Below are positions 1 to 8,311 of a stretch of 64,000 nt of DNA, one piece after another (position 1 is the first letter of the stretch; every line of letters begins with the position of its first letter). A program made the position numbers and the translations under genes. Location: positions 558,001-622,000 of the forward strand of contig NZ_PQCC01000018.1 of NCBI RefSeq assembly GCF_002964785.1. The letters run 5' to 3'. The notes beneath the pieces were generated by a model. It had not been told where the DNA came from. It made no database searches and saw only the letters and a program-made list of their open reading frames with translations. The stretch comes from Pseudoalteromonas sp. T1lg48. GTDB taxonomy: Bacteria; Pseudomonadota; Gammaproteobacteria; Enterobacterales; Alteromonadaceae.

Positions 1-1
1 A

Positions 2-2002
2 TTCATTCAAGGCAGTATCGAGTTTACTGGGCATCAAGTCGCGCGTCGTAATCACTACTATATGTCTGCGGCTAAATGTCGCCCTGGGCAATTCAAGCCA
101 AGTTTGTGTGTAGTCTCACTCGATATTGAATGCTCGGAAAAAGGCGTGTTGTATTCTATCGGCCTTGATTGCGAGCGAGATAGCCGTGTGATTATGATTG
201 GCCAACCTGAGCCTGCGGAAACACCAATTCAATGGGTTGCCGATGAAAAAGCCCTTCTACTTGCGCTCAATCAGTGGTTTCAACAATTCGATCCTGATGT
301 CATCATAGGGTGGAATATTATCGATTTCGATTTCCGCTTATTGGATACGCGCGCTCAGTGGAATAACATTTCCCTCGCTATTGGTCGTAATAAGCGCAGT
401 GCATTCTTTCGCTCGAACAACAACCAACAAGGCTTTATTTCCATTCCAGGGCGAGTCGTGATTGATGGCATTGATATGCTCAAGACAGCGACCTACCAAT
501 TCCGCTCTTGGTCGCTTGAGTCTGTCTCACAAGAGCTGTTAGGTGAAGGTAAGATCATTCACAACGTTCACGACCGAATGGAAGAAATCAATCACATGTT
601 CCGCTCGGATAAGCCCTCTTTGGCTAAGTACAACTTGCAAGACTGCGTTTTGGTTAATCGAATCTTCGATAAAACCCATCTACTCGATTTTGCCATTGAA
701 CGCTCATGCCTAACCGGGCTTGAGCTAGACCGCGTCGGTGGTTCGGTTGCGGCTTTCACTAACCTATACCTGCCCCAGTTACACCGTGCTGGTTATGTCG
801 CGCCCAACATGCACCCGGAAGACTGGATAGCCTCCCCTGGAGGCTATGTGATGGACTCCCTCCCTGGACTCTATGATTCGGTCCTTGTCCTTGACTACAA
901 GAGCCTTTATCCGGCGATCATTCGTTCATTCCTGATAGACCCGCTGGGGCTGATAGAAGGACTGCGATTGCCAACGGGGAATACACCGGGGAGTGCTATC
1001 GAGGGGTTCCGTGGTGGGCAATTCCATCGAGAAAAACATTTCTTACCCAAGATGGTTCAAGATATTTGGCAAGCGCGCGATCTGGCCAAGAAAAACAATG
1101 AGCCCGCCTTTTCTCAAGCCCTAAAAATCATTATGAACTCCTTCTATGGGGTGTTGGGTTCCTCTGGGTGTCGTTTCTTCGATACCCGATTGGCTTCGAG
1201 TATCACGATGCGTGGGCATAAAATCATGAAAACCACTAAACAACTGATAGAGGAGCAAGGTTACCAAGTCATCTATGGTGACACTGACTCTACTTTTGTT
1301 TCACTTAATAGCGCTTATTCGGAGCAACAAGCTGATGAAATTGGCAAGAAACTTGTTAAGGAAATAAATGCTTGGTGGAAACATGAACTAAAACAAGCTT
1401 TCGGGATCGACTCTTTCTTGGAGCTGGAATACGAAACACACTACCGCAAATTTTTGATGCCAACAATTCGTGGTTCAGAAACTGGGTCAAAGAAGCGCTA
1501 TGCTGGCCTGGTGGTCAAAGACAGCGAAGAGAAAATTGTATTTAAAGGTCTTGAAAGTGCTCGCTCCGACTGGACACCACTCGCTCAAGAATTTCAGCAA
1601 AAACTTTATATGATGGTATTTCGTGGCCAAGACCCATCTGAGTATGTAAGAAATATGGTTGAACGCACTCAAGCCGGTGAGTTTGATGACATGCTGACTT
1701 ATCAAAAGCGATTACGTCGACGACTCCATGAATACGAGAAAAATATTCCTCCTCAAGTTCGAGCAGCGCGTATAGCTGATGAGAAAAACGCCCGCCTTGG
1801 ACGACCGCTGCAGTACCAAAACCGTGGCCGCATCGAGTATTTAATTACGGTCAAAGGCCCAGAGCCTAAAGAGTACTTGGAAAGTGCGATCGACTACCAG
1901 CATTACATCGAAAAGCAACTAAAGCCAGTTGCTGAAGCTATCTTACCCTTCGTGGGATACGACTTTAAGCAACTTAGCGAGCCTCAATTAGGACTGTTTT
2001 AA
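2..2002 (+). CDS. polB: DNA polymerase II (family B), 5' end outside window
   Basis: Family B DNA polymerase with 3'-5' proofreading, used in lesion bypass and replication restart. The frame is open from base 2, so the start lies upstream; about 666 codons are present against roughly 780 in the E. coli protein. Exonuclease motifs are visible: ExoI (SLDIE), ExoII (NIIDFDF) and ExoIII (YNLQD). Polymerase motifs follow in order: motif A DYKSLYPAII, motif B KIIMNSFYG and motif C YGDTDS with both catalytic Asp. The C-terminus ends in a short QLGLF-like motif suited to binding the beta clamp (QLSEPQLGLF), as in E. coli Pol II. In E. coli this gene is SOS-induced, but the promoter is not in the window. 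Confidence 0.96.
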   Translation, partial: FIQGSIEFTGHQVARRNHYYMSAAKCRPGQFKPSLCVVSLDIECSEKGVLYSIGLDCERDSRVIMIGQPEPAETPIQWVADEKALLLALNQWFQQFDPDVIIGWNIIDFDFRLLDTRAQWNNISLAIGRNKRSAFFRSNNNQQGFISIPGRVVIDGIDMLKTATYQFRSWSLESVSQELLGEGKIIHNVHDRMEEINHMFRSDKPSLAKYNLQDCVLVNRIFDKTHLLDFAIERSCLTGLELDRVGGSVAAFTNLYLPQLHRAGYVAPNMHPEDWIASPGGYVMDSLPGLYDSVLVLDYKSLYPAIIRSFLIDPLGLIEGLRLPTGNTPGSAIEGFRGGQFHREKHFLPKMVQDIWQARDLAKKNNEPAFSQALKIIMNSFYGVLGSSGCRFFDTRLASSITMRGHKIMKTTKQLIEEQGYQVIYGDTDSTFVSLNSAYSEQQADEIGKKLVKEINAWWKHELKQAFGIDSFLELEYETHYRKFLMPTIRGSETGSKKRYAGLVVKDSEEKIVFKGLESARSDWTPLAQEFQQKLYMMVFRGQDPSEYVRNMVERTQAGEFDDMLTYQKRLRRRLHEYEKNIPPQVRAARIADEKNARLGRPLQYQNRGRIEYLITVKGPEPKEYLESAIDYQHYIEKQLKPVAEAILPFVGYDFKQLSEPQLGLF

Positions 2003-2221
2003 GTTAACCGATTTTTAGCCATGTTTCTCACTTAGATGTTGATTGATTTTATTAGCCGCCTGTTGATTTCGCACAGCTCAGCATCTTGATTATGTGGAGT
2101 CTGGTTTTCGTGGCGTAACTCAGCCAGCTCAGCAGATATATTTTTGTAAGATTCTCTAACCGAGTACCAGGCAGGGATTAAGCGAGCGCAACGTAAATAT
2201 CCAAGGTACAGCATCTGATTT

Positions 2222-2249
2222 AAAAAAGCCGCTATACAGCGGCTTTCTT
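2222..2249 (-). terminator. Rho-independent terminator, convergent polB / permease
   Basis: A 9-bp stem (AAAGCCGCT/AGCGGCTTT) with a 4-nt loop. It is followed by a T-run on the minus strand just after the permease stop and can also serve polB on the plus strand. The rest of the 250-nt gap has only a weak 60-codon minus-strand frame. Confidence 0.8.
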
Positions 2250-2251
2250 AA

Positions 2252-3544
2252 TTAGGATAGGAAGATAAACTTGAGCACAAACAGGATACTGAGTATCCAG
2301 ACGCTGATACTCACTTCATTGGCCTTATTACATACCACCTTGACCGCGGTGTAGGCGATAAAACCAAGGGCAATACCGTGGGCAATCGAAAAGGTCAGCG
2401 GCGTCATCAGCAACACCACGGCCACAGGGATGGCGTCGGTCATATCGTCCCAATCAACCAGCTTGAGGTTTTGCAGCATCAAAATGGATACGTACAAAAT
2501 GGCCCCGGCGGTGGCATAGGCCGGTACCATGGCGGCCAAAGGCGCGAAGAACATCATCAATAAGAAACAGGCGCCTACTACAACGGCGGTTAAACCCGTA
2601 CGTCCACCCACAGACACACCGGCTACCGACTCAATATAAGAAGTGGTAGTTGATGTGCCGAGCATGGAGCCGGCAATGGTAGCGCTACTGTCGGCGCTTA
2701 ACGCCCGACCAAGACGCGGCATGCGCCCTTCTTCATCCGCGAGACCCGCCTTTTGCGTTACCGCAACCAAGGTGCCCGAGGTATCAAATAAATCAACGAA
2801 TAGAAATGCGAATACCACGCTGAGCATAGACAGCTCCAAGGCACCAGCAAAATCCAGCTGCATAAAGGTCGGCATAATTGAAGGTGGCGCCGAAACAACA
2901 CCCTGGTATTCTACCAGGTCGAGACCCAAGGCCACCAAGGTAACCAGCATAATGCTGATCAAAACACCGCTTTTAATATCGCGATACAGCAGTGCAGCGA
3001 TAATAAAAAAGCTCAAAATAGCTAACAGTGGACCACTGCTGGTGATATCGCCCATCTGTACCGGGGTCGCAGGGCTGGCAACAACGATGCCGGCATTTTT
3101 TAGGGCGATCAAGGCTAAAAAAGCACCTATGCCCGTGGCAATGGCCCGTTTTAAAACCAAAGGAATAGCATTGATTATCCATTCCCGCACCTTAAACAGA
3201 CTCAGCAATAAAAAGATACTGCCCGACATAAAGACTGCACCCAGCGCCGCTTGCCAGGTATAACCCATGCCTAACACCACACCATAGGTAAAAAAGGCGT
3301 TCAGTCCCATCCCCGGCGCCAACGCCAGCGGATAATTGGCCCAAAAACCCATAATAAAACAGCCGATGGCCGCAGCTATACAGGTAGCAACAAAGGCCGC
3401 GCCCTGATCCATACCCGCTTCGGCCAGCATTGCCGGGTTAACAAAAACAATGTACACCATGGTGATAAAGGTAGTGATACCGGCAACCACCTCACGTTTC
3501 ACAGAGCTTCCATGCGCTTTGATCTTAAAAACACTCTCTAGCAT
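2252..3544 (-). CDS. NCS2/AzgA family purine permease
   Basis: Proton-coupled inner-membrane purine transporter of the AzgA-like NCS2 group (E. coli AdeP/AdeQ/GhxP relatives). It probably imports adenine or hypoxanthine/guanine. It has 430 residues and is strongly hydrophobic, with more than ten apparent membrane segments. Family signatures are seen: N-terminal REVVAGITTFITMVYIVFVNP, ALAPGMGLNAFF and the GTSTTTSYIESVAGVSVGGR region of the substrate site. The start is placed at the ATG beginning MLESVFKIKAHGSS, as in homologues; the frame continues 32 codons upstream into promoter-like sequence. The exact base specificity cannot be read here. It is transcribed divergently from the sulA-like gene. 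Confidence 0.93.
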   Translation of the reverse strand: MLESVFKIKAHGSSVKREVVAGITTFITMVYIVFVNPAMLAEAGMDQGAAFVATCIAAAIGCFIMGFWANYPLALAPGMGLNAFFTYGVVLGMGYTWQAALGAVFMSGSIFLLLSLFKVREWIINAIPLVLKRAIATGIGAFLALIALKNAGIVVASPATPVQMGDITSSGPLLAILSFFIIAALLYRDIKSGVLISIMLVTLVALGLDLVEYQGVVSAPPSIMPTFMQLDFAGALELSMLSVVFAFLFVDLFDTSGTLVAVTQKAGLADEEGRMPRLGRALSADSSATIAGSMLGTSTTTSYIESVAGVSVGGRTGLTAVVVGACFLLMMFFAPLAAMVPAYATAGAILYVSILMLQNLKLVDWDDMTDAIPVAVVLLMTPLTFSIAHGIALGFIAYTAVKVVCNKANEVSISVWILSILFVLKFIFLS

Positions 3545-3700
3545 TGGTCTTTTTCGAGCTAACAAACAAGCCGGCAATGCTAGCATAAATACGGACAAAT
3601 GACCGCACAAATACCGGTTTTCAATCACATTCCCATGCAACTTTTTAAGGCATTTAAAAATTACCGTTTAAAAAAGAGGCAAAAAAAGCTTGCACCTAAT

Positions 3701-3746
3701 AACTGTATAAACTACTGTATATTTATACTGTATAAAACACTGTATA
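3701..3746 (+). promoter_or_regulatory. LexA-like operator region ahead of sulA (four direct CTGTATA repeats)
   Basis: CTGTATA occurs four times in the same orientation, beginning at 3703, 3715, 3728 and 3740 (spacing 12, 13, 12). The best single LexA box is 3713-3732, TACTGTATATTTATACTGTA, with 18 of 20 matches to the E. coli consensus TACTGTATATATATACAGTA; its right core is ACTG instead of ACAG. The position, 44-63 bases before the sulA ATG, suits an operator over the promoter. LexA control is inferred. Confidence 0.6.
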
Positions 3747-3775
3747 TCGTTTACTTTACCCCCAGCGAGGCAATT

Positions 3776-4222
3776 ATGTTACATACAGCAACGGTTCGAC
3801 GCGTAAAAAGCTATCAGCAAGAAAACCCCGCAGCCATTAACCTGGTGCATACAGGCGATGAGATCTCGGCGTCGTTTGAGTTACTAAAAATTATTCACCG
3901 CTACAACAGCAGTAATGGTTGGACCTTGTTGGTTGCACCGGATCATATTCCAAGCCGCGACCTCCTTGATTCCTGCTCTATCGATACCAGTAAGCTGTTG
4001 GTGATCCGCCGTAAACACATCGTCGACTGCGAGTATATGCTTAATTGTGCATTGCAAAATGGCCGCTTTGCCGCCATTGTCACCTGGACGGATATCGTCA
4101 CTCCGGCACAACTTGAAAGCATGCAACTTAATACCCATCAGGCCAAGGCACAATTATACTGTTTTGCCTCCGATACCTATGATGAGCAGGCCACACTGCC
4201 CCAAGCCATGCAAATTTGTTAA
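3776..4222 (+). CDS. sulA: SulA-like SOS cell-division inhibitor
   Basis: The 148-residue protein resembles SulA, which binds FtsZ during the SOS response and delays division. Supporting features are the size, the RecA-like fold pattern (a SASFELLKIIHRYNSSNGWTLL-type helix and strand, then SKLLVIRRKH and RFAAIVTWTD in the places of the E. coli segments) and the LexA-like operator immediately upstream. The ATG at 3776 has GAGG 7 bases ahead; the frame extends upstream through the operator, so longer starts are rejected. E. coli SulA is degraded by Lon, which is also encoded in this window. SulA family similarity is always weak, so a divergent SulA-like domain of other function is possible. Confidence 0.75.
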   Translation: MLHTATVRRVKSYQQENPAAINLVHTGDEISASFELLKIIHRYNSSNGWTLLVAPDHIPSRDLLDSCSIDTSKLLVIRRKHIVDCEYMLNCALQNGRFAAIVTWTDIVTPAQLESMQLNTHQAKAQLYCFASDTYDEQATLPQAMQIC

Positions 4223-4240
4223 GATAGTGTTTTTGCCTGT

Positions 4241-4711
4241 GTGAGAACATGTATGTGTTATTGTGGGTCGACAAAACAATATGCGGATTGTTGTGGTCGG
4301 TATATCGACGGAGGGGCCCAGGCTGGCGATCCCCTCACTCTGATGAAATCGCGCTACAGCGCTTTTTGTACCCAAGCCACAGAGTATCTGGTCGCCACTT
4401 GCTCGGCATCTGCACTGCAGAACAATCAGGCCGAAGATGTAGCCGAGTTTGCCTCTGCGGCTAACTTTATTGAGCTTGAGATAGTCGACACCGACCTAAG
4501 CGCTCAGCCCGCCGAAGTTGAATTTAAAGCTTTTTATATATTTGCCAACACCCTGTGCTGCATCCACGAACGCTCGACCTTTATTCAACAGAACGGTCAG
4601 TGGTTTTACGACTCGGGCACCTTAATGCCCACGTCAGAGCGTAAGCTAAGCCGTAATGACCCTTGCCCCTGCGGCAGTAATAAAAAATATAAAAAGTGCT
4701 GTGGAAGCTAA
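4241..4711 (+). CDS. YchJ family protein with two SEC-C zinc motifs
   Basis: Protein of 156 residues of the YchJ/UPF0225 family: an NTF2-like middle domain flanked by SEC-C zinc-binding motifs. The N-terminal one is [13 protein letters not shown] and the C-terminal one [13 protein letters not shown], both with the C-x-C...CC pattern. The function is unknown; SEC-C motifs in SecA bind zinc and SecB/ribosome. It starts 18 bases after the sulA stop, so the two are probably cotranscribed and this gene may be SOS-responsive. A GTG start is used here; an in-frame ATG at 4253 would leave the first SEC-C motif intact and is a real alternative. Confidence 0.88.
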   Translation: MRTCMCYCGSTKQYADCCGRYIDGGAQAGDPLTLMKSRYSAFCTQATEYLVATCSASALQNNQAEDVAEFASAANFIELEIVDTDLSAQPAEVEFKAFYIFANTLCCIHERSTFIQQNGQWFYDSGTLMPTSERKLSRNDPCPCGSNKKYKKCCGS

Positions 4712-4714
4712 ATT

Positions 4715-4746
4715 AGAAAACGCCCTTGCGGGGGTTGCAGGGCGTT
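4715..4746 (-). terminator. Hairpin terminator for the minus-strand secreted protein
   Basis: AACGCCCT and AGGGCGTT form an 8-bp stem closing an inner GC-rich part; the minus strand continues into TTTTCTAATTT. It lies between convergent ychJ and the next gene. Confidence 0.6.
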
Positions 4747-4757
4747 GATAAGGGTAC

Positions 4758-5294
4758 TTATTCTCTTGGGCCAACCGGCACCATGATGTGGGCATAAGGG
4801 GTTCCTTTCCACATAACATAGGGGCCACCTGCATAAGGGTCTGTGGGCAAGCTATCCAGTAAGGCATTGTCCGGCATAATAATCATTAAATGCGGACCCT
4901 CTACAATCCATTGGTTGTCTTCGGTTTCCCCTTCGGCATAAGGGTCGGTATTACTGGCACCACCATCACCGGCCAGCATATAGGAAATACCTACAGCCTT
5001 GGCCTGAAATGGCTTTTTGTTGGTCCAGGCATCGGCCCACTCCATCCAAGGCCCATCCATACACATGGGGGCGGTACCGCTTAAACTCGGCGGTGTGGGG
5101 AAACAAGTATAATTACTACTGCCTTCCTGCAGCACATTTTGTTGCCAGTCCATGACTGTGACCTTATCTCTTAGCGTCGGTGGCGCGGCGCTCAGAGCAT
5201 CCTCTAGTAAGGCCTGTGTATCTTCATTAGCAGTGGCTGAGCCGGCCAACGCGGCCAGTGAAGCGCTCAGCAATAGAGCGTTTGTTTTGTTCAT
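4758..5294 (-). CDS. Conserved-looking exported protein of unknown function
   Basis: I do not recognise a characterised family. The 178 residues begin with a clear Sec signal peptide (MNKTNALLLSASLAALAGSATA, cleavage near ATA-N). The mature part is acidic and rich in Trp, Pro, Gly and Met. It has two cysteines about 17 residues apart (YTCF and PMCMD), a WMEWADAW segment, a GISYMLAGDGGASN segment and a C-terminal GGPYVMWKGTPYAHIMVPVG segment with the regularity of a conserved domain. An enzyme or ligand-binding role in the periplasm is possible but not shown. It stands alone, convergent with ychJ, with its own hairpin terminator. Confidence 0.8.
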   Translation of the reverse strand: MNKTNALLLSASLAALAGSATANEDTQALLEDALSAAPPTLRDKVTVMDWQQNVLQEGSSNYTCFPTPPSLSGTAPMCMDGPWMEWADAWTNKKPFQAKAVGISYMLAGDGGASNTDPYAEGETEDNQWIVEGPHLMIIMPDNALLDSLPTDPYAGGPYVMWKGTPYAHIMVPVGPRE

Positions 5295-5393
5295 AACACT
5301 ATCCTCAGGTGAGTTTTACTACCTTAAATACTGCCTTAAAGAGTATAGACGCCCTTGGCCCGGTGCCCAGTATTTATGGTGGGCGCTGGAGTG

Positions 5394-5903
5394 TTATGCG
5401 CTGATAAAAAGATTTTGTGCTTTTATCTCGCTGATCTGGTCATAAAAAGCCCCTGCATCCATTTGCGCTTCATTGAGTGCGGTTGCCTGGTAGCCATGCT
5501 TTGCTTGCACATTGGGTGCGCAGTTAGTAAGGACGGGCAAAGGCAGATGCATGGCATCGTCTCGTATTGCCAACGGCGTGGGCGCCAAACAATCCTGCAT
5601 ACGCAGGCTGGTTAGGGAGCTCATTGCCAGGGTCTGGCGTTGCCCTTGAGTCAGGGCAATATTATAAGAAGGTGGCGCGCATGGCCTGGGCTGGGCCGCA
5701 CCGAGTTGCCGGCGCAGCTGCTCGTCGCCGACCATAGGGGCTTCACAGCGAGTCTTAGGCAGCTGAAACTGAGCAAAATCCAGAGCATCATAAGAGAGCG
5801 CAGCCAACAGCAAAGCAAAGTCATTACGACGCTGTTGCGTAATACTGCTATTAAGTGCTGTTCCTAATTGTGCCTCATTGATAAGCACCGACTCGATTTG
5901 CAT
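5394..5903 (-). CDS. VC2046/SO_2500-type uncharacterised protein
   Basis: A 169-residue soluble protein without signal peptide or membrane segments. Its pattern (N-terminal LINEAQLGTALNSSI...RRNDFALLLAALSYDALDFAQF, then a Pro-rich middle) resembles the gammaproteobacterial VC2046/SO_2500 group, which I recall from Vibrio and Shewanella annotations and could not check. No catalytic motif is visible. The ATG at 5903 is the first in frame. It is transcribed away from the tRNA-Tyr genes. Confidence 0.72.
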   Translation of the reverse strand: MQIESVLINEAQLGTALNSSITQQRRNDFALLLAALSYDALDFAQFQLPKTRCEAPMVGDEQLRRQLGAAQPRPCAPPSYNIALTQGQRQTLAMSSLTSLRMQDCLAPTPLAIRDDAMHLPLPVLTNCAPNVQAKHGYQATALNEAQMDAGAFYDQISEIKAQNLFISA

Positions 5904-5972
5904 AAACTTTCGACAAGCTGATTTATATCTATGCTGTTATCGGCAAAATTTAGTATTTCTTTAGTTTTTTTC

Positions 5973-6000
5973 TTTACTTGAATGCTCAGTTTGCTATTAT
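5973..6000 (+). promoter_or_regulatory. Predicted promoter of the tRNA-Tyr pair
   Basis: -35 TTTACT, 16-nt spacer, -10 TATTAT, followed by the GC-rich discriminator CGCCGCCG typical of stringently controlled stable-RNA promoters. The expected transcript starts about 8 bases before the first tRNA. Confidence 0.6.
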
Positions 6001-6015
6001 CGCCGCCGTTGCTTA

Positions 6016-6100
6016 GGAGGGGTTCCCGAGCGGCCAAAGGGATCAGACTGTAAATCTGACGGCATTGCCTTCGCTGGTTCGAATCCAGCCCCCTCCACCA
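6016..6100 (+). tRNA. tRNA-Tyr (GTA), copy 1
   Basis: An 85-nt class II tRNA with encoded CCA. The acceptor GGAGGGG/CCCCTCC pairs perfectly, the anticodon GTA is at 6050-6052, there is a long variable arm, and the T-loop is TTCGAAT. It is the first of two tandem copies 38 bases apart. Confidence 0.97.
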
Positions 6101-6138
6101 CTTTTATTAAGTTTTATAAGCACGCATCCATTTTTAGT

Positions 6139-6223
6139 GGAGGGGTTCCCGAGCGGCCAAAGGGATCAGACTGTAAATCTGACGGCACTGCCTTCGCTGG
6201 TTCGAATCCAGCTCCCTCCACCA
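6139..6223 (+). tRNA. tRNA-Tyr (GTA), copy 2
   Basis: Same structure and anticodon as the upstream copy. It differs by a T-to-C change in the variable arm and a C-to-T change that turns the last acceptor pair into a G-U wobble. CCA is encoded. The tandem arrangement resembles E. coli tyrT-tyrV. Confidence 0.97.
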
Positions 6224-6306
6224 CTTCTTTCTTACTGTTTCCAGTAACAAAAATATCGAATGTTCTGTGGCCCTGAGGCTAACTCAAGGAAAATTGCTAA
6301 GCGATA

Positions 6307-6993
6307 CTAAAACTCCAACTCCAAACTAATTCCCCGCTGTCGCAACCAGTTTTTTGCCTCTTGGGTATGCACACAATGCTGATTAACCAGCTCCCAAAAC
6401 CTGGGTCCGTGATCCATATAACGAATATGTGCCAGCTCATGCACCACAACATAATCGATCACCCATTTTGGTGCGCCCGCTAACAGAGTATTAAAGGTCA
6501 ATCTTTGCCGACGGTCGCAACTGCCCCAGCGGCGCTTATACACACGAACCTTAACGTCCTGAGCCTGCACGCCCATACGTGGCTGCCAGTAGCCTAATCG
6601 AATATGAATAAATTGCGCTAACTCCTCTGCCATAAACGTCAATAAAAGCGCTTTGGCTTTTTCCTGCCGATTTTGTACCCGATTGCCTATGCTTATTTCA
6701 ATGCCCTCGTCCAGCCATCTTACGTGACTGACGTTATCGCTTTTGAGCAGCAAAGGCTGTTTTTGCCCAAATAAGGTTAAGACGCCTTCATCTAAGGGCT
6801 GGCTTTTTTCGCTGTGCAGCGCACTCTGGCGTTGCAGTTGTTTAACGATCCAATCTCGCTTACTGGCGACAAACTCGGCAATAAAGTGCTCGCAGGTGCC
6901 CGTTGGTGCTTTGACCTGAAGCTGCCGGGCTTTAACGATAATGGCTACGGTGGAGCGCTTCGCGCTATAGGTGATCTGATAATTCATCGGCAT
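6307..6993 (-). CDS. DUF45 / YgjP-type M48-like metallopeptidase domain protein
   Basis: A protein of about 228 residues of the COG1451 (DUF45) group. The zinc motif HELAHIRYMDH gives HExxH plus a further His, with a downstream FWELV segment as in the family. Some YgjP relatives are reported to act on nucleotides rather than peptides, so the substrate is open. It lacks a signal peptide and is presumably cytoplasmic. Two ATGs, at 6993 and 6987, are both plausible starts, and neither has a strong ribosome site. It is convergent with the tRNA-Tyr pair. Confidence 0.85.
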   Translation of the reverse strand: MPMNYQITYSAKRSTVAIIVKARQLQVKAPTGTCEHFIAEFVASKRDWIVKQLQRQSALHSEKSQPLDEGVLTLFGQKQPLLLKSDNVSHVRWLDEGIEISIGNRVQNRQEKAKALLLTFMAEELAQFIHIRLGYWQPRMGVQAQDVKVRVYKRRWGSCDRRQRLTFNTLLAGAPKWVIDYVVVHELAHIRYMDHGPRFWELVNQHCVHTQEAKNWLRQRGISLELEF

Positions 6994-7086
6994 CTCGGGT
7001 GCCACGCCTTGGTACAAATTAACGCCTTACTTTGGGTAATGAGTCATTGAATGGGTTAATGATATAAAGCCTTTTTCACAGCCAGA

Positions 7087-7485
7087 TTAAAGCCAATTAT
7101 GCACGGCCTCATATTCGAAGCAGGTGATCTCGTGCATATTGGCACTTGGGTCACGAAAGTAAAGGGAATGGGAGACCTGATGATCCGCCAGGGTCACCTT
7201 AATGCCCCGGCCTTCAAGATGACGATACCAGTCAACAAAGGCCCTGGCATCGGCGGCAAAGGCGATACCATTGCTGCTGCGATTACCTGAAAACAGCGCC
7301 AGGCATATGGTTTTGGCTTGATCTTGCAACATCAAGGGACCATCGTCCTGATGGTGATACCAAAATTCCAGCTCCGGCACTATCTCAAAGCCCATCACAT
7401 CACGGTAAAACACCAGCGCCTGCTCCATGTCTTTAACCTGCAGGTGGCAATGATGTACCCCCCGCAGTGGCGGCGGATTAGTCAT
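7087..7485 (-). CDS. VOC (glyoxalase/dioxygenase fold) family protein
   Basis: A 132-residue single vicinal-oxygen-chelate protein with two beta-alpha-beta-beta-beta modules. Module 1 begins GVHHCHLQVKDMEQALVFYRDVMGF; module 2 ends SLYFRDPSANMHEITCFEYE. His in the first strand and Glu in the last are the usual metal ligands. The substrate is unknown. The start overlaps the end of the HD gene by 8 bases, so translation is probably coupled. Confidence 0.88.
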   Translation of the reverse strand: MTNPPPLRGVHHCHLQVKDMEQALVFYRDVMGFEIVPELEFWYHHQDDGPLMLQDQAKTICLALFSGNRSSNGIAFAADARAFVDWYRHLEGRGIKVTLADHQVSHSLYFRDPSANMHEITCFEYEAVHNWL

Positions 7486-8149
7486 AGTTAATCCCTATCT
7501 CTTGGCCAAGCTGGCGTAAAAAATCTTGCATATAGGCGGTGCGGTGCTCGGCTTCAAGGCGAGCGCTTTGGGTGTTCATGGTCTTGGCAAGGCCGAGTAA
7601 CTTTACAAAAAAATGATCTAAGGTGTATTTACCGTCGTCGGCCTCGCGCTGCTGGCCAAACGGGTCGCTGGGATGATACAGGCCGCGACAAATGGCGCCG
7701 CCTACCTTCATGCAGCGACTGATCCCCACCGCGCCCAGGGCATCCATGCGGTCGGCATCTTGAACAATTTGTGCCTCCAAGGTCACCGGCGTAACATTGG
7801 CGCTAAAACTGTGGGCGACAATGGCATGATGAATGGGCTCTAGATATTGCTGTTCATAGCCTATGCTATGCAAGAATGTCAGTGCCTTATCGGCGGCAAG
7901 CAAGGAGGCCTTGGCGCGATCCGGGTGGTTTTTCGCCACCGCCACACAATCATGCAGCCAGGCCGCGGGCAATACCACCGCCATTTCGGCCTGCTCCTGC
8001 ACACATAGCTTCTTGGCCACCTGCACCACACGCTCGATATGGGTAATATCATGGGCCGAATCGGCACTTCCGCAATCGAGGATAAAATCTCGGCATTGTT
8101 GTTCTAATTGCTGCATCGCTTTGGGCAATGTTGGGGCCTGATTATTCAC
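7478..8149 (-). CDS. HD-domain phosphohydrolase (YedJ-like)
   Basis: A 223-residue HD hydrolase. The metal-binding pattern is present: H in AHDITHIERV, HD in AAWLHDCVAV, H in IHHAIVAHS and D in IVQDADRMDALGAVGI. The DADRMDALGAVGI block is characteristic of the YedJ-type single-domain HD proteins, putative nucleotide or phosphate-ester hydrolases. GTG start with a GAGAG ribosome site. It is the first gene of a two-gene unit with the VOC protein and divergent from rlmI. Confidence 0.88.
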   Translation of the reverse strand: MNNQAPTLPKAMQQLEQQCRDFILDCGSADSAHDITHIERVVQVAKKLCVQEQAEMAVVLPAAWLHDCVAVAKNHPDRAKASLLAADKALTFLHSIGYEQQYLEPIHHAIVAHSFSANVTPVTLEAQIVQDADRMDALGAVGISRCMKVGGAICRGLYHPSDPFGQQREADDGKYTLDHFFVKLLGLAKTMNTQSARLEAEHRTAYMQDFLRQLGQEIGINYD

Positions 8150-8311
8150 TGTCTCTCGCTCTATTTTTGGCTAGATTTTGGGTTTCACGGATATAAGCGC
8201 ATTGGTCTTTGTAGCTGACAATAAATGACTGCCGCGCAATTGGCAAAATTAATTTGAGTATCGGCCCGGCACTGCCTAGAATAGCGCCTCAATTTACTAT
8301 CAGGAGCTGCT

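Noticed and set aside
2032..2214. 60-codon minus-strand frame between polB and the permease
   Set aside because: No recognisable domain and no clear ribosome site; it may be chance in a convergent gap.
2643..3263. 206-codon plus-strand frame opposite the purine permease
   Set aside because: Antisense of a certain membrane-protein gene; no membrane or domain pattern of its own.
6065..6247. 60-codon frame with repeated PSLVRIQ peptide
   Set aside because: It reads through both tRNA-Tyr genes; no ribosome site.
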